Shown here in pieces: positions 24,275 through 33,449 of a DNA stretch of 34,277 bases (within the stretch, counting starts at the first letter, position 1; every line of letters starts with the position of its first letter). A program made the translations under genes and the position numbers. Under the pieces are notes generated by a model that made no database searches, had not been told where the DNA came from, and worked only from the letters and a program-made list of their open reading frames with translations. Origin of the DNA: Terriglobia bacterium (lineage in GTDB: Bacteria > Pseudomonadota > Alphaproteobacteria > Acetobacterales > Acetobacteraceae). Location: contig JAIMBF010000024.1 of NCBI GenBank assembly GCA_023511585.1, positions 1-34,277 on the forward strand. Direction: 5' to 3'.

Positions 24275-25231
24275 CTAACTCCTTCCGATAAGGATGCCGG
24301 TGAGGAAAACCAGCACGCCGCCGAGCACAACTTGTAATGCGGCGGCAATGGGCGGGGTTTCCATGTATTTCCAACGCACCCAGGCAATAGCGGTCAGTTC
24401 AACCACCACCACCGCGCACGCCAAAGCAGTTGCGGTCCAGAATGCGGGAATAAGATACGGGAGCGAATGGCCCAATCCGCCAAAGGTGGTCATCAACCCG
24501 CAGACAAATCCCCGCATCAGGGGTTCGCCGCGGCCGGTCAGGCTTCCGTCATCGGAAAGGGCTTCGGCAAAGCCCATGGAAATGCCCGCCCCGATAGAGG
24601 CAGCCAAGCCGACTACAAAAGCATCCCAGGAGCGGCCGGTCGCAAAAGCCGCCGCGAAGAGCGGCGCCAGCGTGGAAACCGAACCATCCATCAATCCGGC
24701 AAGGCCGGGCTGAACAATCCGGAGGAGAAAAAGCCGTCGGGCCGCCTGCTCTTCTTTCTCGCGGACGGGCTCGGGCACGTTCTTTTGCATTAATTCCCCG
24801 GCCAGAAATTCATGGCGCACTTCTGCTTCGGCTAAATCCCCCAAGAGCTTGCGGATTGAAGCGTCCGTGGACCGGCTGGCAGCTTGTCGATAAAACCGCA
24901 GAGTTTCGGCCTCCATCAGCTCCGCCTGCTTGCGCACCGTATCCAGGCGTAACTCACGCATCTGCCAAACCGGTTTTCGCCGCAAAAAGCCGCGGACATC
25001 CTGGCGGCGGATCAACGGAATATGTTCGCCAAACTTTTTCTGATAGAGTTCAATCAGTTGGCGCCGGTGATCTCCCTCTTCGGCGCTCATCTCGGCAAAC
25101 ATGCGGGCCGTCGCCGGGTATTCCGCGCGCAGTGCTTCTGCGTAATCGGCATAGATCCGGCTGTCCTCTTCCTCGAGGCTGATCGCGAGGGCGAGAATTT
25201 CACGTTCGGTCAGTTCTGAGAAGTCGCGCAT
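24275..25231 (-). CDS. mbfA: MbfA-type ferritin-like/VIT iron exporter
   Basis: A 318-residue fusion of an N-terminal ferritin-like (rubrerythrin/erythrin-vacuolar) domain with a C-terminal CCC1/VIT1-type transporter domain, the layout of MbfA, which exports iron in alphaproteobacteria. In the ferritin-like part the carboxylate and histidine ligands sit in SLEEEDSRIYADY, EEGDHRRQ (51-58), LMEAETLRFY (105-114) and EAEVRHEFL (135-143). The VIT part starts near 168 with QPGLAGLMDGSVSTLAPLFAAAF, followed by GAGISMGFAEALSDDGS and three further hydrophobic segments. The two domains would sense or bind cytosolic iron and pass it out across the inner membrane. Translation starts directly after a hairpin (25233-25247), and direct repeats lie upstream. 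Relatives are often controlled by Irr; I do not see a clear Irr box. Confidence 0.92.
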   Translation of the reverse strand: MRDFSELTEREILALAISLEEEDSRIYADYAEALRAEYPATARMFAEMSAEEGDHRRQLIELYQKKFGEHIPLIRRQDVRGFLRRKPVWQMRELRLDTVRKQAELMEAETLRFYRQAASRSTDASIRKLLGDLAEAEVRHEFLAGELMQKNVPEPVREKEEQAARRLFLLRIVQPGLAGLMDGSVSTLAPLFAAAFATGRSWDAFVVGLAASIGAGISMGFAEALSDDGSLTGRGEPLMRGFVCGLMTTFGGLGHSLPYLIPAFWTATALACAVVVVELTAIAWVRWKYMETPPIAAALQVVLGGVLVFLTGILIGRS

Positions 25232-25232
25232 A

Positions 25233-25247
25233 CCGCCAATGTGGCGG
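25233..25247 (-). promoter_or_regulatory. Hairpin directly before the mbfA start codon
   Basis: CCGCCA-CAT-TGGCGG (minus strand) is a perfect 6-bp, all but one G/C, stem with a 3-base loop, ending one base before the ATG at 25231. The only Shine-Dalgarno-like bases (GGCGG) are inside the 3' arm, so folding would hide the ribosome-binding site. Alternatively it is an operator palindrome. Confidence 0.5.
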
Positions 25248-25282
25248 CTGGACGAAGAATGATCAAGTCGGTAGCATAATGA

Positions 25283-25292
25283 TGCAATTGCA
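25283..25292. promoter_or_regulatory. Palindrome TGCAATTGCA upstream of mbfA
   Basis: A perfect 10-base palindrome about 52 bases before the mbfA start. It has the TGCAA/TTGCA arms of alphaproteobacterial Fur/Mur boxes but with the centre shortened, so it is only suggestive of metal control. Confidence 0.3.
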
Positions 25293-25293
25293 A

Positions 25294-25314
25294 AGCAGTC
25301 GCGTTTAGCAGTCG
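25294..25314. repeat. Direct repeat AGCAGTCG x2 upstream of mbfA
   Basis: AGCAGTCG occurs at 25294-25301 and 25307-25314, separated by 5 bases (13-base period). The copies would sit around the transcription start of the weak promoter proposed at 25314-25341. A binding site for a regulator of mbfA is a reasonable guess. Confidence 0.45.
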
Positions 25315-25341
25315 TTATCTTTCACAAAGGGCTGCGTGCAA
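25314..25341 (-). promoter_or_regulatory. Weak candidate promoter for mbfA-cytochrome b561
   Basis: On the minus strand TTGCAC (25341-25336) and GATAAC (25319-25314) are spaced by 16 bases. They match the consensus -35 at 3 of 6 bases and the -10 at 4 of 6. The leader to the ATG would be about 75 bases, containing the palindrome and the start-site hairpin. Confidence 0.25.
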
Positions 25342-25351
25342 CTCATATTTA

Positions 25352-25380
25352 TGGAAATGCGTAGGTTTTGTGGAAATGCG
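25352..25380. repeat. Direct repeat TGGAAATGCG x2 in the glnD-mbfA gap
   Basis: TGGAAATGCG occurs at 25352-25361 and 25371-25380 (19-base period), upstream of the candidate mbfA promoter and 39-67 bases after the glnD stop. The spacing is close to two helical turns, which would allow one dimeric activator to contact both copies. Confidence 0.45.
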
Positions 25381-25418
25381 CCTGCGCGTAGCCCGGTATG
25401 CTATTGGTCTTGCATATC

Positions 25419-28301
25419 CTATGGATTTGCCTCTGAATGCGGGGGAGCAAGACGACGCTTTGGCAACGGCGGAGAAGAAAATATGTGAGTCTCTTCCGCA
25501 GGCGGCTCTAACGCCCGTAGCAGCGCTGCACGGAGCGTAGCAAGCTTGCGTTCGTTGGTGACTTTTAACCCAAATACATCCTTGACATAGAACACATCGA
25601 CAGCTCGGACGCCATACGTCGTAATGTGTGCCGAGACGATTTGTAATGCTTCCGCACTGATGGCCGAGGTTACGTCGTAAAGCAGACCTGGGCGGTCCCG
25701 CCCGTTTACTTCGATAACGGTATGGGTATTGGACGCGTGGTTATCGATCACGACACGGGGCGGTACATGAATAACCCGCATCCTGCTCTGCTGCGCGCTT
25801 CGAGAGATCTTGCATATCTCGGAAGCCAATCGTAGCTTTCCGGATAGCGCTTGCTCGATCAATACCGAAAGGCGGGCAAGACGGTGCGGCGCATCGAAAG
25901 CACCACCCGCAGCATCCTGTATCCAAAACGTATCCATCGCCATGCCGTTGGTCATGGTATGAATGCGGGCATCGACAATGGAAGCACCGGCAACCGCAAG
26001 CGCGCCGGCGATGCGACTAAACAAACCGGAATGGTCGGCGGTATAGACAATAACCTCCGTCACTGCCCGTGAAGGAGACGGTTCGGTTTCCACGACAAGC
26101 GGCATACCCCGTGCCTCGGCGTCTCGCACGATCCGCGCATGCCGTGCATGCGTCTCTGGATCGAAGGACAGCCAATAGCTCGGATAACCAAGGGAAAGGA
26201 AATGAGCGAGTTGATCTTCCGGCCATTCGTGCAACAAGTTCTTGACCGCTTCTTTTGCACGCTCCACGCGAACATCTCGCTCCGTCGTCGCCAGCCCGCC
26301 CTCCAAAACTTCCGCAACACGCGCATAGAGCTCGCGCAACAGCATCGCCTTCCATCCGTTCCAAACCTTCGGCGATACCGCGCGCATATCGGCAACGGTG
26401 AGAATCAACAAAAGCTTGAGGCGTTCCGGAGATTGGATGGTATCTGCAAGATCCAGTATGGTTTTTGGGTCGTCGATATCGCGTTTGAATGCCGTCTGGC
26501 TTAAGAGCAAATGATGCAGGACAAGCCAGGAGGTCATTTCCGTTTCTTCAGGAGAAAGTCCGAGCATAGGACAAACGTTCAGAGCAATCTCAGCACCGAG
26601 CTCCGAATGATCTCCTCCGCGACCTTTGGCGATGTCATGCAGCAACGTTGCCATGTACAGTGCGCGGCGGGATTGTACATGATCCACCAATCCGCTGGCC
26701 ACCGGAGCGATCGAGGCGAGCTCACCCGTTTCCAGCAAATTGAGGACGCGTATCGCCTCAATCGTATGCTCGTCCACGGTATAAACATGATAGGTATCAA
26801 ATTGCATTTGCCCCACAATGCGCGCCCAATCCGGCAAGAAGCGGCCGAGAAATCCGGTCTCGTTCATAATGGCAAGCCATCGCGCGCCATCGGGGGTGGC
26901 TGTCGCATGGCGGGCACGTTGAGGTTTATGACCGCACAAGAGATCGAGAAATAATTCCGCCGCTTTCGGGTCACCCCGAAGCTTGACTGCCGCACGTTCG
27001 TGTTGGATGAGCCCCCGCAAAGCAAGCGGATGCAGCTCCAGTCCACGATCGCGCGCAACCTTGAGGATCCGCAGCATCTGAATCGGTTTTTCTGCAAGAT
27101 CACAATTCGACGCGCAAAGCAGCTTGCCGTCCGCAAGAACGAAGCCCGCTTTGCGAAGCGACTGATCAGCCTTTAGCTCCAACGCCGGCGGACCAAGTAC
27201 GGCGCGCACCAATGGCGGCTCCAGTACGCGCGACAGACGCAACACTTCCCGAGCCGTAAGAAAATAATGGCGCATGAAGCGCTCTACCCCGTCTTGCCGG
27301 CCATGCCTCGTATAGCCCATGCGCGCCCCGATAACCGGCTGAAGATCAAAAGTCAGGCGGTCCTCTGCCCGCCCCGCCACGTAATGCATATGAAAACGCA
27401 AAGACCATAGAAATTCCCAAGATCTTTGTGCCAAACGCGCTTCGCGTTCGGTCAGCAGGCCGCCGCCCGGTGCATTCGGACCGACAAGCTCGTGCAAGCT
27501 CGAAATGCCAAAGGCGTCACGCGCCATCCAATAAAGCGTTTGGAGATCGCGGAGCCCGCCTCGCCCTTCCTTAATATTAGGCTCGACCACAAACGGGGTT
27601 TCGCCGAAGCGCTGATGACGCGCGGCGCGCTCGGCTTGTTTCGCCACGATGAATTGGCCGCTGCCCGTCGCCTGGCGCAGCGCGCGAAAACGCGTCTCAA
27701 ACTCTGCAAACAAGGAAGCATCGCCCGCAAGCAAACGCGCATCCAACAAGCTCGTGCGAATAGTAATGTCGGCGGCCGCATTCAAACATTGCTCGATAGA
27801 ACGGGTCGCGTGCCCCACCTTGAGCCCGAGATCCCAGAGAAAATAAAGAATAAATTCAATATAACTCAGCGTTTCCGCCGCCGGGTCCGAGACCGTCAGA
27901 AATAACAGATCGATATCACTGAACGGCGCCAATACCCTCCGGCCGTAACCCCCGGTTGCCGCGATTGCCAAAGGTTCCGAAAGCGGGCCTTCCGCTTCGG
28001 CCGCATAAGCAAAGAGTGCAGAGAGGAGACCATCGATTTGGCCGGCAAGAAGATGTGCCGCCTCCAACCCCCGCAATTGGCCACTTTCGAATCGCTCCTG
28101 CACGTCATTTTGGATGTGTGCCAGCTCGCGTCGGAACACCCCGAGCGCCGCCTCCCGCGGCACCCGATAAACGGAGCCCTTATCACGTGGAGAGGTTGAG
28201 TGTTGCGAGCCTCCGGCACGCGCAATATGCGCAAGACCGCGTGCGATCTCAGCAGCGGTGGTTGCGTTTGGTTCGGGAGCAGAAGAGGGCGAAGATGTCA
28301 T
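25419..28301 (-). CDS. glnD: PII uridylyltransferase / uridylyl-removing enzyme
   Basis: The main nitrogen sensor: it adds UMP to PII proteins when glutamine is low and removes it when glutamine is high. The 960-residue protein has all expected parts. The nucleotidyltransferase motif GGYGRRVLAPFSDIDLLFL lies at about 117-135, with Asp129 and Asp131. The HD hydrolase domain has LLHDIAKGRGGDHSELG near 560. Two C-terminal ACT domains follow (ADHSGLFSRIAGALA near 765 and NGRDRPGLLYDVTSAIS near 870), which bind glutamine. Its ATG overlaps the mutS stop as ATGA, so the two genes are translationally coupled. The N-terminal 45 residues are variable and Ser/Ala-rich. Confidence 0.97.
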   Translation of the reverse strand: MTSSPSSAPEPNATTAAEIARGLAHIARAGGSQHSTSPRDKGSVYRVPREAALGVFRRELAHIQNDVQERFESGQLRGLEAAHLLAGQIDGLLSALFAYAAEAEGPLSEPLAIAATGGYGRRVLAPFSDIDLLFLTVSDPAAETLSYIEFILYFLWDLGLKVGHATRSIEQCLNAAADITIRTSLLDARLLAGDASLFAEFETRFRALRQATGSGQFIVAKQAERAARHQRFGETPFVVEPNIKEGRGGLRDLQTLYWMARDAFGISSLHELVGPNAPGGGLLTEREARLAQRSWEFLWSLRFHMHYVAGRAEDRLTFDLQPVIGARMGYTRHGRQDGVERFMRHYFLTAREVLRLSRVLEPPLVRAVLGPPALELKADQSLRKAGFVLADGKLLCASNCDLAEKPIQMLRILKVARDRGLELHPLALRGLIQHERAAVKLRGDPKAAELFLDLLCGHKPQRARHATATPDGARWLAIMNETGFLGRFLPDWARIVGQMQFDTYHVYTVDEHTIEAIRVLNLLETGELASIAPVASGLVDHVQSRRALYMATLLHDIAKGRGGDHSELGAEIALNVCPMLGLSPEETEMTSWLVLHHLLLSQTAFKRDIDDPKTILDLADTIQSPERLKLLLILTVADMRAVSPKVWNGWKAMLLRELYARVAEVLEGGLATTERDVRVERAKEAVKNLLHEWPEDQLAHFLSLGYPSYWLSFDPETHARHARIVRDAEARGMPLVVETEPSPSRAVTEVIVYTADHSGLFSRIAGALAVAGASIVDARIHTMTNGMAMDTFWIQDAAGGAFDAPHRLARLSVLIEQALSGKLRLASEICKISRSAQQSRMRVIHVPPRVVIDNHASNTHTVIEVNGRDRPGLLYDVTSAISAEALQIVSAHITTYGVRAVDVFYVKDVFGLKVTNERKLATLRAALLRALEPPAEETHIFSSPPLPKRRLAPPHSEANP

Positions 28302-30943
28302 GACAATATATTTACTCCTTCCGCTTCCGCTTTCCCAGGCAGCAATGCACGGAGTTGATAAATGGCCTCCAATGCTTCGCGTGGGGTCATTTGATCAGGG
28401 TTCAAGGCGGCAAGGGCAGCGAGAACGGCGGCGCCCGGCGGATCTTTCTCCGGCGTCAACCCTTCTTGAGCGCGCGCAAACAGAGGCAATTCCGCTTCGG
28501 CCATCAGTGCCGCTCCGCGCTTTTCCAGAATATCCAAAAGCGCCGCCGCACGCCGCACAACGGGCTTCGGTACCCCTGCCAATCGTGCCACGTGAACGCC
28601 CCAACTTCGTCCGGCCGCACCCGGAACCACCTCATGCAAAAACACAACCTCCCCTTTCCATTCCTTGACCCGCATGGTGTGAGGAGAAAGAAACGGTAAC
28701 TCGGCTTGCAGACGGGCCAATTCATGAAAGTGTGTTGCGAAGATGGTTCGCGCACGCACCTGCCCGTGTAAAGCTTCCAATACCGACCACGCGATCGCAA
28801 GCCCATCGAGCGTCCCGGTTCCGCGCCCCACTTCATCGACGACCACCAACGATCGCGGTCCGGCTTGGTTGAGGATCGCTGCCGTTTCCGTCATCTCCAC
28901 CATAAAGGTGCTTCGGCCCCGAGCAAGATCATCGGAGGCCCCGACGCGACTAAACAGGCGGTCCACAATGCCGATGCGCGCTCTGCGGGCGGGAACCGGC
29001 AGACCGGCTTGCGCCAGAATCACGGCCAGCGCGTTCTGCCGCAAATAGGTGGATTTTCCCGCCATGTTGGGGCCGGTCAGAAGCAATACCCGGCGATCCG
29101 GGCTCAGATCACAGTCATTGGGAATGAATGTCCCCTTCCCGGCAAGCGCCGCTTCTACGACCGGATGCCGTCCCGCCTCAATCTGAAATGCGTAATCGGT
29201 GGAAATTTCCGGCCGGCACCATTTGCCGCTCTCCGCCAGTGTCGCCGCGGATTGCAATACGTCCAGCAGCGCCAGGGCCTCGGCCGCTTTGGCCAATGCA
29301 TCGGCTTTGAGCAGGACTTGAGCAACCACGGCTTCAAACACGGCGCGTTCACGCTCTTGGGCCCGTTCGGCTGCTTCTGCGATCCGCCGATCAAGTTCAG
29401 CCAGTTCGGATGAGACAAAGCGAGCGCTGTGGGCCATGCTTTGGCGTAATATCAGATCGGGATTCCGCCGCAGCCGCTCGACTGCTTGCGCCGGCACCTC
29501 CATAACGTAGCCGAGTTGGGCATGGTGCCGAATTTTCAAATTTGGCACGTCATACCGTTCGGCATATGTGGCTTGCAGAGCCGCCAAGATTTGACGTGCC
29601 TCGTCGCGAAGGTGGCGTTCGGCGTCAAGCTCGGCGTCGAAGCCCGGCGTGATGACCCCGCCTTCATCCAATCGAAGCGGAAGCTCGCGGGCAAGACTTG
29701 CCCGAAGCAAATCATGGAGTTCGGCATGACCCGAAAGGGCAGCTGCCGCCTCCGCCAACAGAGGCGGGAGCGGCTCGTTAAGAATAGCCGACAGGGCATC
29801 GGCAATTCGCAAGCCCTCGCGAATTACGGCCAGATCTCGTGGTCCTGACCGGCGTAAGGAAAGTCTGCCTAAAGCGCGGGCTATGTCCGGGCATGCGCGG
29901 AGGTGGTGGCGCACGCGGTTTGCGGTTGCTGCATTCGCCAGAAACCACGCCCAGCCGTCATGACGCGCGATAATGGCTTCGTGATCCGTCAGCGGCCCCG
30001 AGAGCCATTCGGCCAGCATTCTCGCCCCGGCCGAGGTCAGGGTGCGTTGGACAGCGGAAAGCAATGTATAGGTCGTCGTTCCATCGCGTGCGCGGGTAAT
30101 CTCCAGGTTAGCGCGCGTGGCCGCATCGATTCCCATCCGCCCGGTTTTTCCTTGCGGCTGCGGGCGCGCAAGGCGCGGCATTGCGCCGGCTTGCGTTGCC
30201 CGAACGTAGGCGATCACCATGGCAAGAGCCACGGCCTCGCCATCCGAAAACTCACCGAACGCCTCAAGGCTCGCCACGCCGAAGGCTTCCGCGACGCTCT
30301 GGCGCGCACGAGCAGCAGAGGGAGGTGAAGAGGAATGAGGCGCCCGATACGCCTCCCACTCGCCAAGCGGCATTGTTTCCGGCGCCAAAATTTCCGCCGG
30401 CTCGAGCCTTGCCAGCAATGCCGGCAAACCCTCCGGCCCAACCGTTTCGGTCTCCAGGCTTCCTATGGAGATATCGACATAGGCGGCGCCGATCTCGCTC
30501 TCTCCCTGAGCCAATGCGAGCAAAAGATTGGGCCGAGTAGCGTCCAATAACGCCTCTTCCGTCAGTGTGCCAGGCGTAATGAGGCGCACCACTTCCCGGA
30601 GGATCGGCCCTTTGGAGCCCCGTGCCCGCGCCGCCTTCGGGTCATCCATCTGCTCGGCCACGGCCACGCGAAAGCCGCGTCGAATGAGCCGAACCAGATA
30701 GGGTTCGGCATTGCTCGCCGGCACGCCGCACATCGGGATAGGCTTACCCGCGTGTTCGCCGCGGCTGGTCAGCGCAATATCCAGTGCAGCGGCGGCCGCT
30801 TCCGCATCGGCAAAGAAGAGCTCATAGAAATCTCCCATGCGGAAAAACACCAGTGCATGCGGGTATTGCGCCTTGATCGCAAACCATTGCGCCATTACGG
30901 GGCTGGCACCTTCGGCAGAGGGGATATGATCTTCACTTGCCAT
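28298..30943 (-). CDS. mutS: DNA mismatch repair protein MutS
   Basis: Recognises base mismatches and small loops and starts repair with MutL. The 881-residue protein is of full MutS1 length. The mismatch-contacting Phe-X-Glu is in RMGDFYELFFADA near residue 40. The ATPase has Walker A TGPNMAGKSTYLRQ at about 620-632, GRSTFMVEM (signature), VVDEVGRGTGTLDG (Walker B) and ATHFHEL. The C-terminal helix-turn-helix region ends close to the glnD start. No good Shine-Dalgarno precedes ATG 30943, but the N-terminus fits family alignments. It is divergent from maeB, with about 120 bases between starts. Confidence 0.97.
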   Translation of the reverse strand: MASEDHIPSAEGASPVMAQWFAIKAQYPHALVFFRMGDFYELFFADAEAAAAALDIALTSRGEHAGKPIPMCGVPASNAEPYLVRLIRRGFRVAVAEQMDDPKAARARGSKGPILREVVRLITPGTLTEEALLDATRPNLLLALAQGESEIGAAYVDISIGSLETETVGPEGLPALLARLEPAEILAPETMPLGEWEAYRAPHSSSPPSAARARQSVAEAFGVASLEAFGEFSDGEAVALAMVIAYVRATQAGAMPRLARPQPQGKTGRMGIDAATRANLEITRARDGTTTYTLLSAVQRTLTSAGARMLAEWLSGPLTDHEAIIARHDGWAWFLANAATANRVRHHLRACPDIARALGRLSLRRSGPRDLAVIREGLRIADALSAILNEPLPPLLAEAAAALSGHAELHDLLRASLARELPLRLDEGGVITPGFDAELDAERHLRDEARQILAALQATYAERYDVPNLKIRHHAQLGYVMEVPAQAVERLRRNPDLILRQSMAHSARFVSSELAELDRRIAEAAERAQERERAVFEAVVAQVLLKADALAKAAEALALLDVLQSAATLAESGKWCRPEISTDYAFQIEAGRHPVVEAALAGKGTFIPNDCDLSPDRRVLLLTGPNMAGKSTYLRQNALAVILAQAGLPVPARRARIGIVDRLFSRVGASDDLARGRSTFMVEMTETAAILNQAGPRSLVVVDEVGRGTGTLDGLAIAWSVLEALHGQVRARTIFATHFHELARLQAELPFLSPHTMRVKEWKGEVVFLHEVVPGAAGRSWGVHVARLAGVPKPVVRRAAALLDILEKRGAALMAEAELPLFARAQEGLTPEKDPPGAAVLAALAALNPDQMTPREALEAIYQLRALLPGKAEAEGVNILS

Positions 30944-31063
30944 AGACGGAATTTACCGGCTTGTGTGGAACATGCGAAGCAGCAATGCCATAGCAGCCAG
31001 CACTTCCCTTCGGCCCATGCAATTGTCATGATCCCATGAACTATGCGTTTGGGGGAAACAGAG

Positions 31064-33376
31064 ATGTCCGAGCTTAGCAACGAGATCAGAACCACTCTCA
31101 TTTCGGCAAACGACGCGCTCTCGCTGCATGCATCCGGCCGCCCGGGGAAATTGGAAATCCGCATCACCAAACCACTCAACACCGCGAGGGATCTCAGCCT
31201 TGCGTATTCGCCGGGGGTAGCCGAGCCGTGCCTCCATATCCACCGTGACCCAGCCCTAGCCTATGATTACACAACACGCGGCAACATGGTGGCTGTGATC
31301 TCTAACGGCACCGCCGTCTTGGGCCTTGGCAACCTTGGCGCGCTTGCCTCCAAGCCGGTGATGGAAGGCAAGGTCGCGCTCTTCAAACGTTTCGCCGATG
31401 TGGACGGGATCGACCTCGAAATTGCGACCGAAGACGTGGATGAGTTCGTCAATTGCGTTCGCTTCTTGGCCCCGGGTTTTGGGGGAATCAACCTCGAGGA
31501 CATCAAAGCTCCGGAATGCTTCATCATCGAGCAGCGGTTACGCGAGCTTATGGATATTCCGGTTTTTCACGACGACCAGCACGGTACAGCCATTGTCGCC
31601 GCCGCCGGAATGCTTAATGCATGCTATCTGACCGACCGCGAGTTGCGTGACGCCAAGCTCGTGGTCAACGGCGCAGGAGCGGCCGGCATCGCTTGCGTCG
31701 AACTTCTGAAAGCCATGGGGATGCGGGCAGAGAATATCATTCTCTGCGATTCCAAAGGGGTCATCTATCAAGGCCGCACCGAAGGGATGAATCAATGGAA
31801 AGCGGCCCACGCGGCGGCCACGCGCGCCCGGACTTTGGCCGAAGCGCTCGAGGGGGCCGATATCTTCTTCGGCCTCTCGGTCAAAGGCGCTTTAACCAAG
31901 GAAATGGTTCGTTCCATGGCGCCCCGGCCAATCATCTTCGCCATGGCTAATCCGGATCCCGAGATCACGCCCGAGGAAGCGCGGGAAGCAAGCCCGGATG
32001 CCATCATCGCCACCGGGCGCAGCGACTACCCGAATCAAGTTAATAATGTCCTTGGCTTTCCTTATATTTTCCGCGGCGCGCTGGACGTTCGGGCGCGGAC
32101 GATCAATGAAGCGATGAAAATCGCCGCGGCGGAAGCGCTCGCCAAGCTTGCGCGGGAAGATGTACCCGATGAAGTGCATATCGCCGCTGCCGGCAGGCGG
32201 CTGACTTTCGGGCCGGAATACATCATTCCGAACGCCTTCGATCCGAGACTGATTTCCCGCATTCCGCCCGCGGTTGCAAAGGCGGCAATGGACAGCGGAG
32301 TGGCACGTCGCCCATTGACGGATCTGCGGCGTTACGCCCGCTCGCTTTCCGGCCGGCTTGATCCCACTGCCAATGCCCTGGACGCGATCATGGAAGCGGT
32401 GCGTGCGAACCCCCGCCGCGTGGTCTTTGCCGAAGGGGAGGAGGAGAAAGTCGTGCGCGCCGCGGCCGCCTTTCGGAACGCCGGTTACGGCACCCCGGTT
32501 TTGATCGGAAGAGAAGATCGTGTCCGCGCCACCATGGCCTCCCTAGGATTGGGTGAGGTTGAGGGCATTGAAATCCATAATGCGCGCCTTTCCGGCTCCA
32601 ATCGGAAATATGCCGATTATCTTTACGAACGCTTGCAACGGAAAGGATATCTCTTCCGCGATTGCCAGCGCATGGTGAATCAGGATCGCAACGTATTCGC
32701 CGCTTGTATGGTGGCGACCGGCGCGGTGGATGCGATGGTAACGGGGCTGACACGCTCGACATCTGTCTGCCTTACCGATATCGGCCACGCGATCGATCCC
32801 GCTCCGGGTTGCATCAGCTTTGGACTGACGTTGCTGCTGAGCGCGCAAGTCGGGACGATTTTCATTGCCGATACGCTGATCCACGAGCGTCCGACCCCGG
32901 AACAACTGGTCGATATCACAATCGGAAGTGTTGCCGCCGCACGCAGTCTGGGCCATGAACCGCGGGTTGCTTTGGTCTCGCACGCAACATTCGGCAATCC
33001 CATGCACCCCACGGGCCAAAACATTCGGGACGCCGTCCGCCTGCTCGATAAGCGCAACGTGGATTTCGAATACGACGGGGATATGAGCCCGGATGTGGCC
33101 CTGGATCCCGGGCTGCGCGCGCTTTATCCTTTCTGCCGACTATCCGGCCCGGCGAACATCCTGATCATGCCTGGGTTGCATTCCGCTCATATTTCTTCCC
33201 GCCTCGCTCCGCGGCTCGGGGTGGTCACCACGGTGGGGCCGTTGTTGCTCGGCCTCAGCCACCCGGTCCAGCTTGTGTCTTTGGATGCTTCTGTAAACCA
33301 GATCGTCGATATCGCTGCGCTTGCCGCCTATCAATCGCTGAATAGCCCGCTGCAAGCGGAATCGTGCCCTCGCTGA
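31064..33376 (+). CDS. maeB: NADP-dependent malic enzyme with C-terminal phosphotransacetylase-like domain
   Basis: Decarboxylates malate to pyruvate with NADP reduction. The 770-residue protein is a MaeB-type hybrid: malic enzyme at about 1-430 and a phosphate acetyltransferase-like domain at about 440-770. In the first part are LAYSPGVAEPC at 47-56, GINLEDIKAPECFIIE, PVFHDDQHGTAIV and the nucleotide fold NGAGAAGIACVELL near 203. The second part starts RRVVFAEGEEEKVVRAA. In MaeB proteins this second domain is thought to be regulatory (acetyl-CoA) and not catalytic. ATG 31064 is chosen over 31043 because GGGGGA lies 8 bases upstream of it. It is likely monocistronic and supplies NADPH and pyruvate during growth on C4 acids. 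Confidence 0.95.
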   Translation: MSELSNEIRTTLISANDALSLHASGRPGKLEIRITKPLNTARDLSLAYSPGVAEPCLHIHRDPALAYDYTTRGNMVAVISNGTAVLGLGNLGALASKPVMEGKVALFKRFADVDGIDLEIATEDVDEFVNCVRFLAPGFGGINLEDIKAPECFIIEQRLRELMDIPVFHDDQHGTAIVAAAGMLNACYLTDRELRDAKLVVNGAGAAGIACVELLKAMGMRAENIILCDSKGVIYQGRTEGMNQWKAAHAAATRARTLAEALEGADIFFGLSVKGALTKEMVRSMAPRPIIFAMANPDPEITPEEAREASPDAIIATGRSDYPNQVNNVLGFPYIFRGALDVRARTINEAMKIAAAEALAKLAREDVPDEVHIAAAGRRLTFGPEYIIPNAFDPRLISRIPPAVAKAAMDSGVARRPLTDLRRYARSLSGRLDPTANALDAIMEAVRANPRRVVFAEGEEEKVVRAAAAFRNAGYGTPVLIGREDRVRATMASLGLGEVEGIEIHNARLSGSNRKYADYLYERLQRKGYLFRDCQRMVNQDRNVFAACMVATGAVDAMVTGLTRSTSVCLTDIGHAIDPAPGCISFGLTLLLSAQVGTIFIADTLIHERPTPEQLVDITIGSVAAARSLGHEPRVALVSHATFGNPMHPTGQNIRDAVRLLDKRNVDFEYDGDMSPDVALDPGLRALYPFCRLSGPANILIMPGLHSAHISSRLAPRLGVVTTVGPLLLGLSHPVQLVSLDASVNQIVDIAALAAYQSLNSPLQAESCPR

Positions 33377-33449
33377 AGCCGGATCCGCTTTGCCATGCGC
33401 GCATCCGCTCAGCGCTTCGCCGCACCCGTCTGGATCCGCCTGCCGTTGC

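Noticed and set aside
25232-25418. Irr-type (ICE) box upstream of mbfA
   Set aside because: I searched by eye for TTTAGAA/TTCTAAA-like arms and found none; only other repeats are present.
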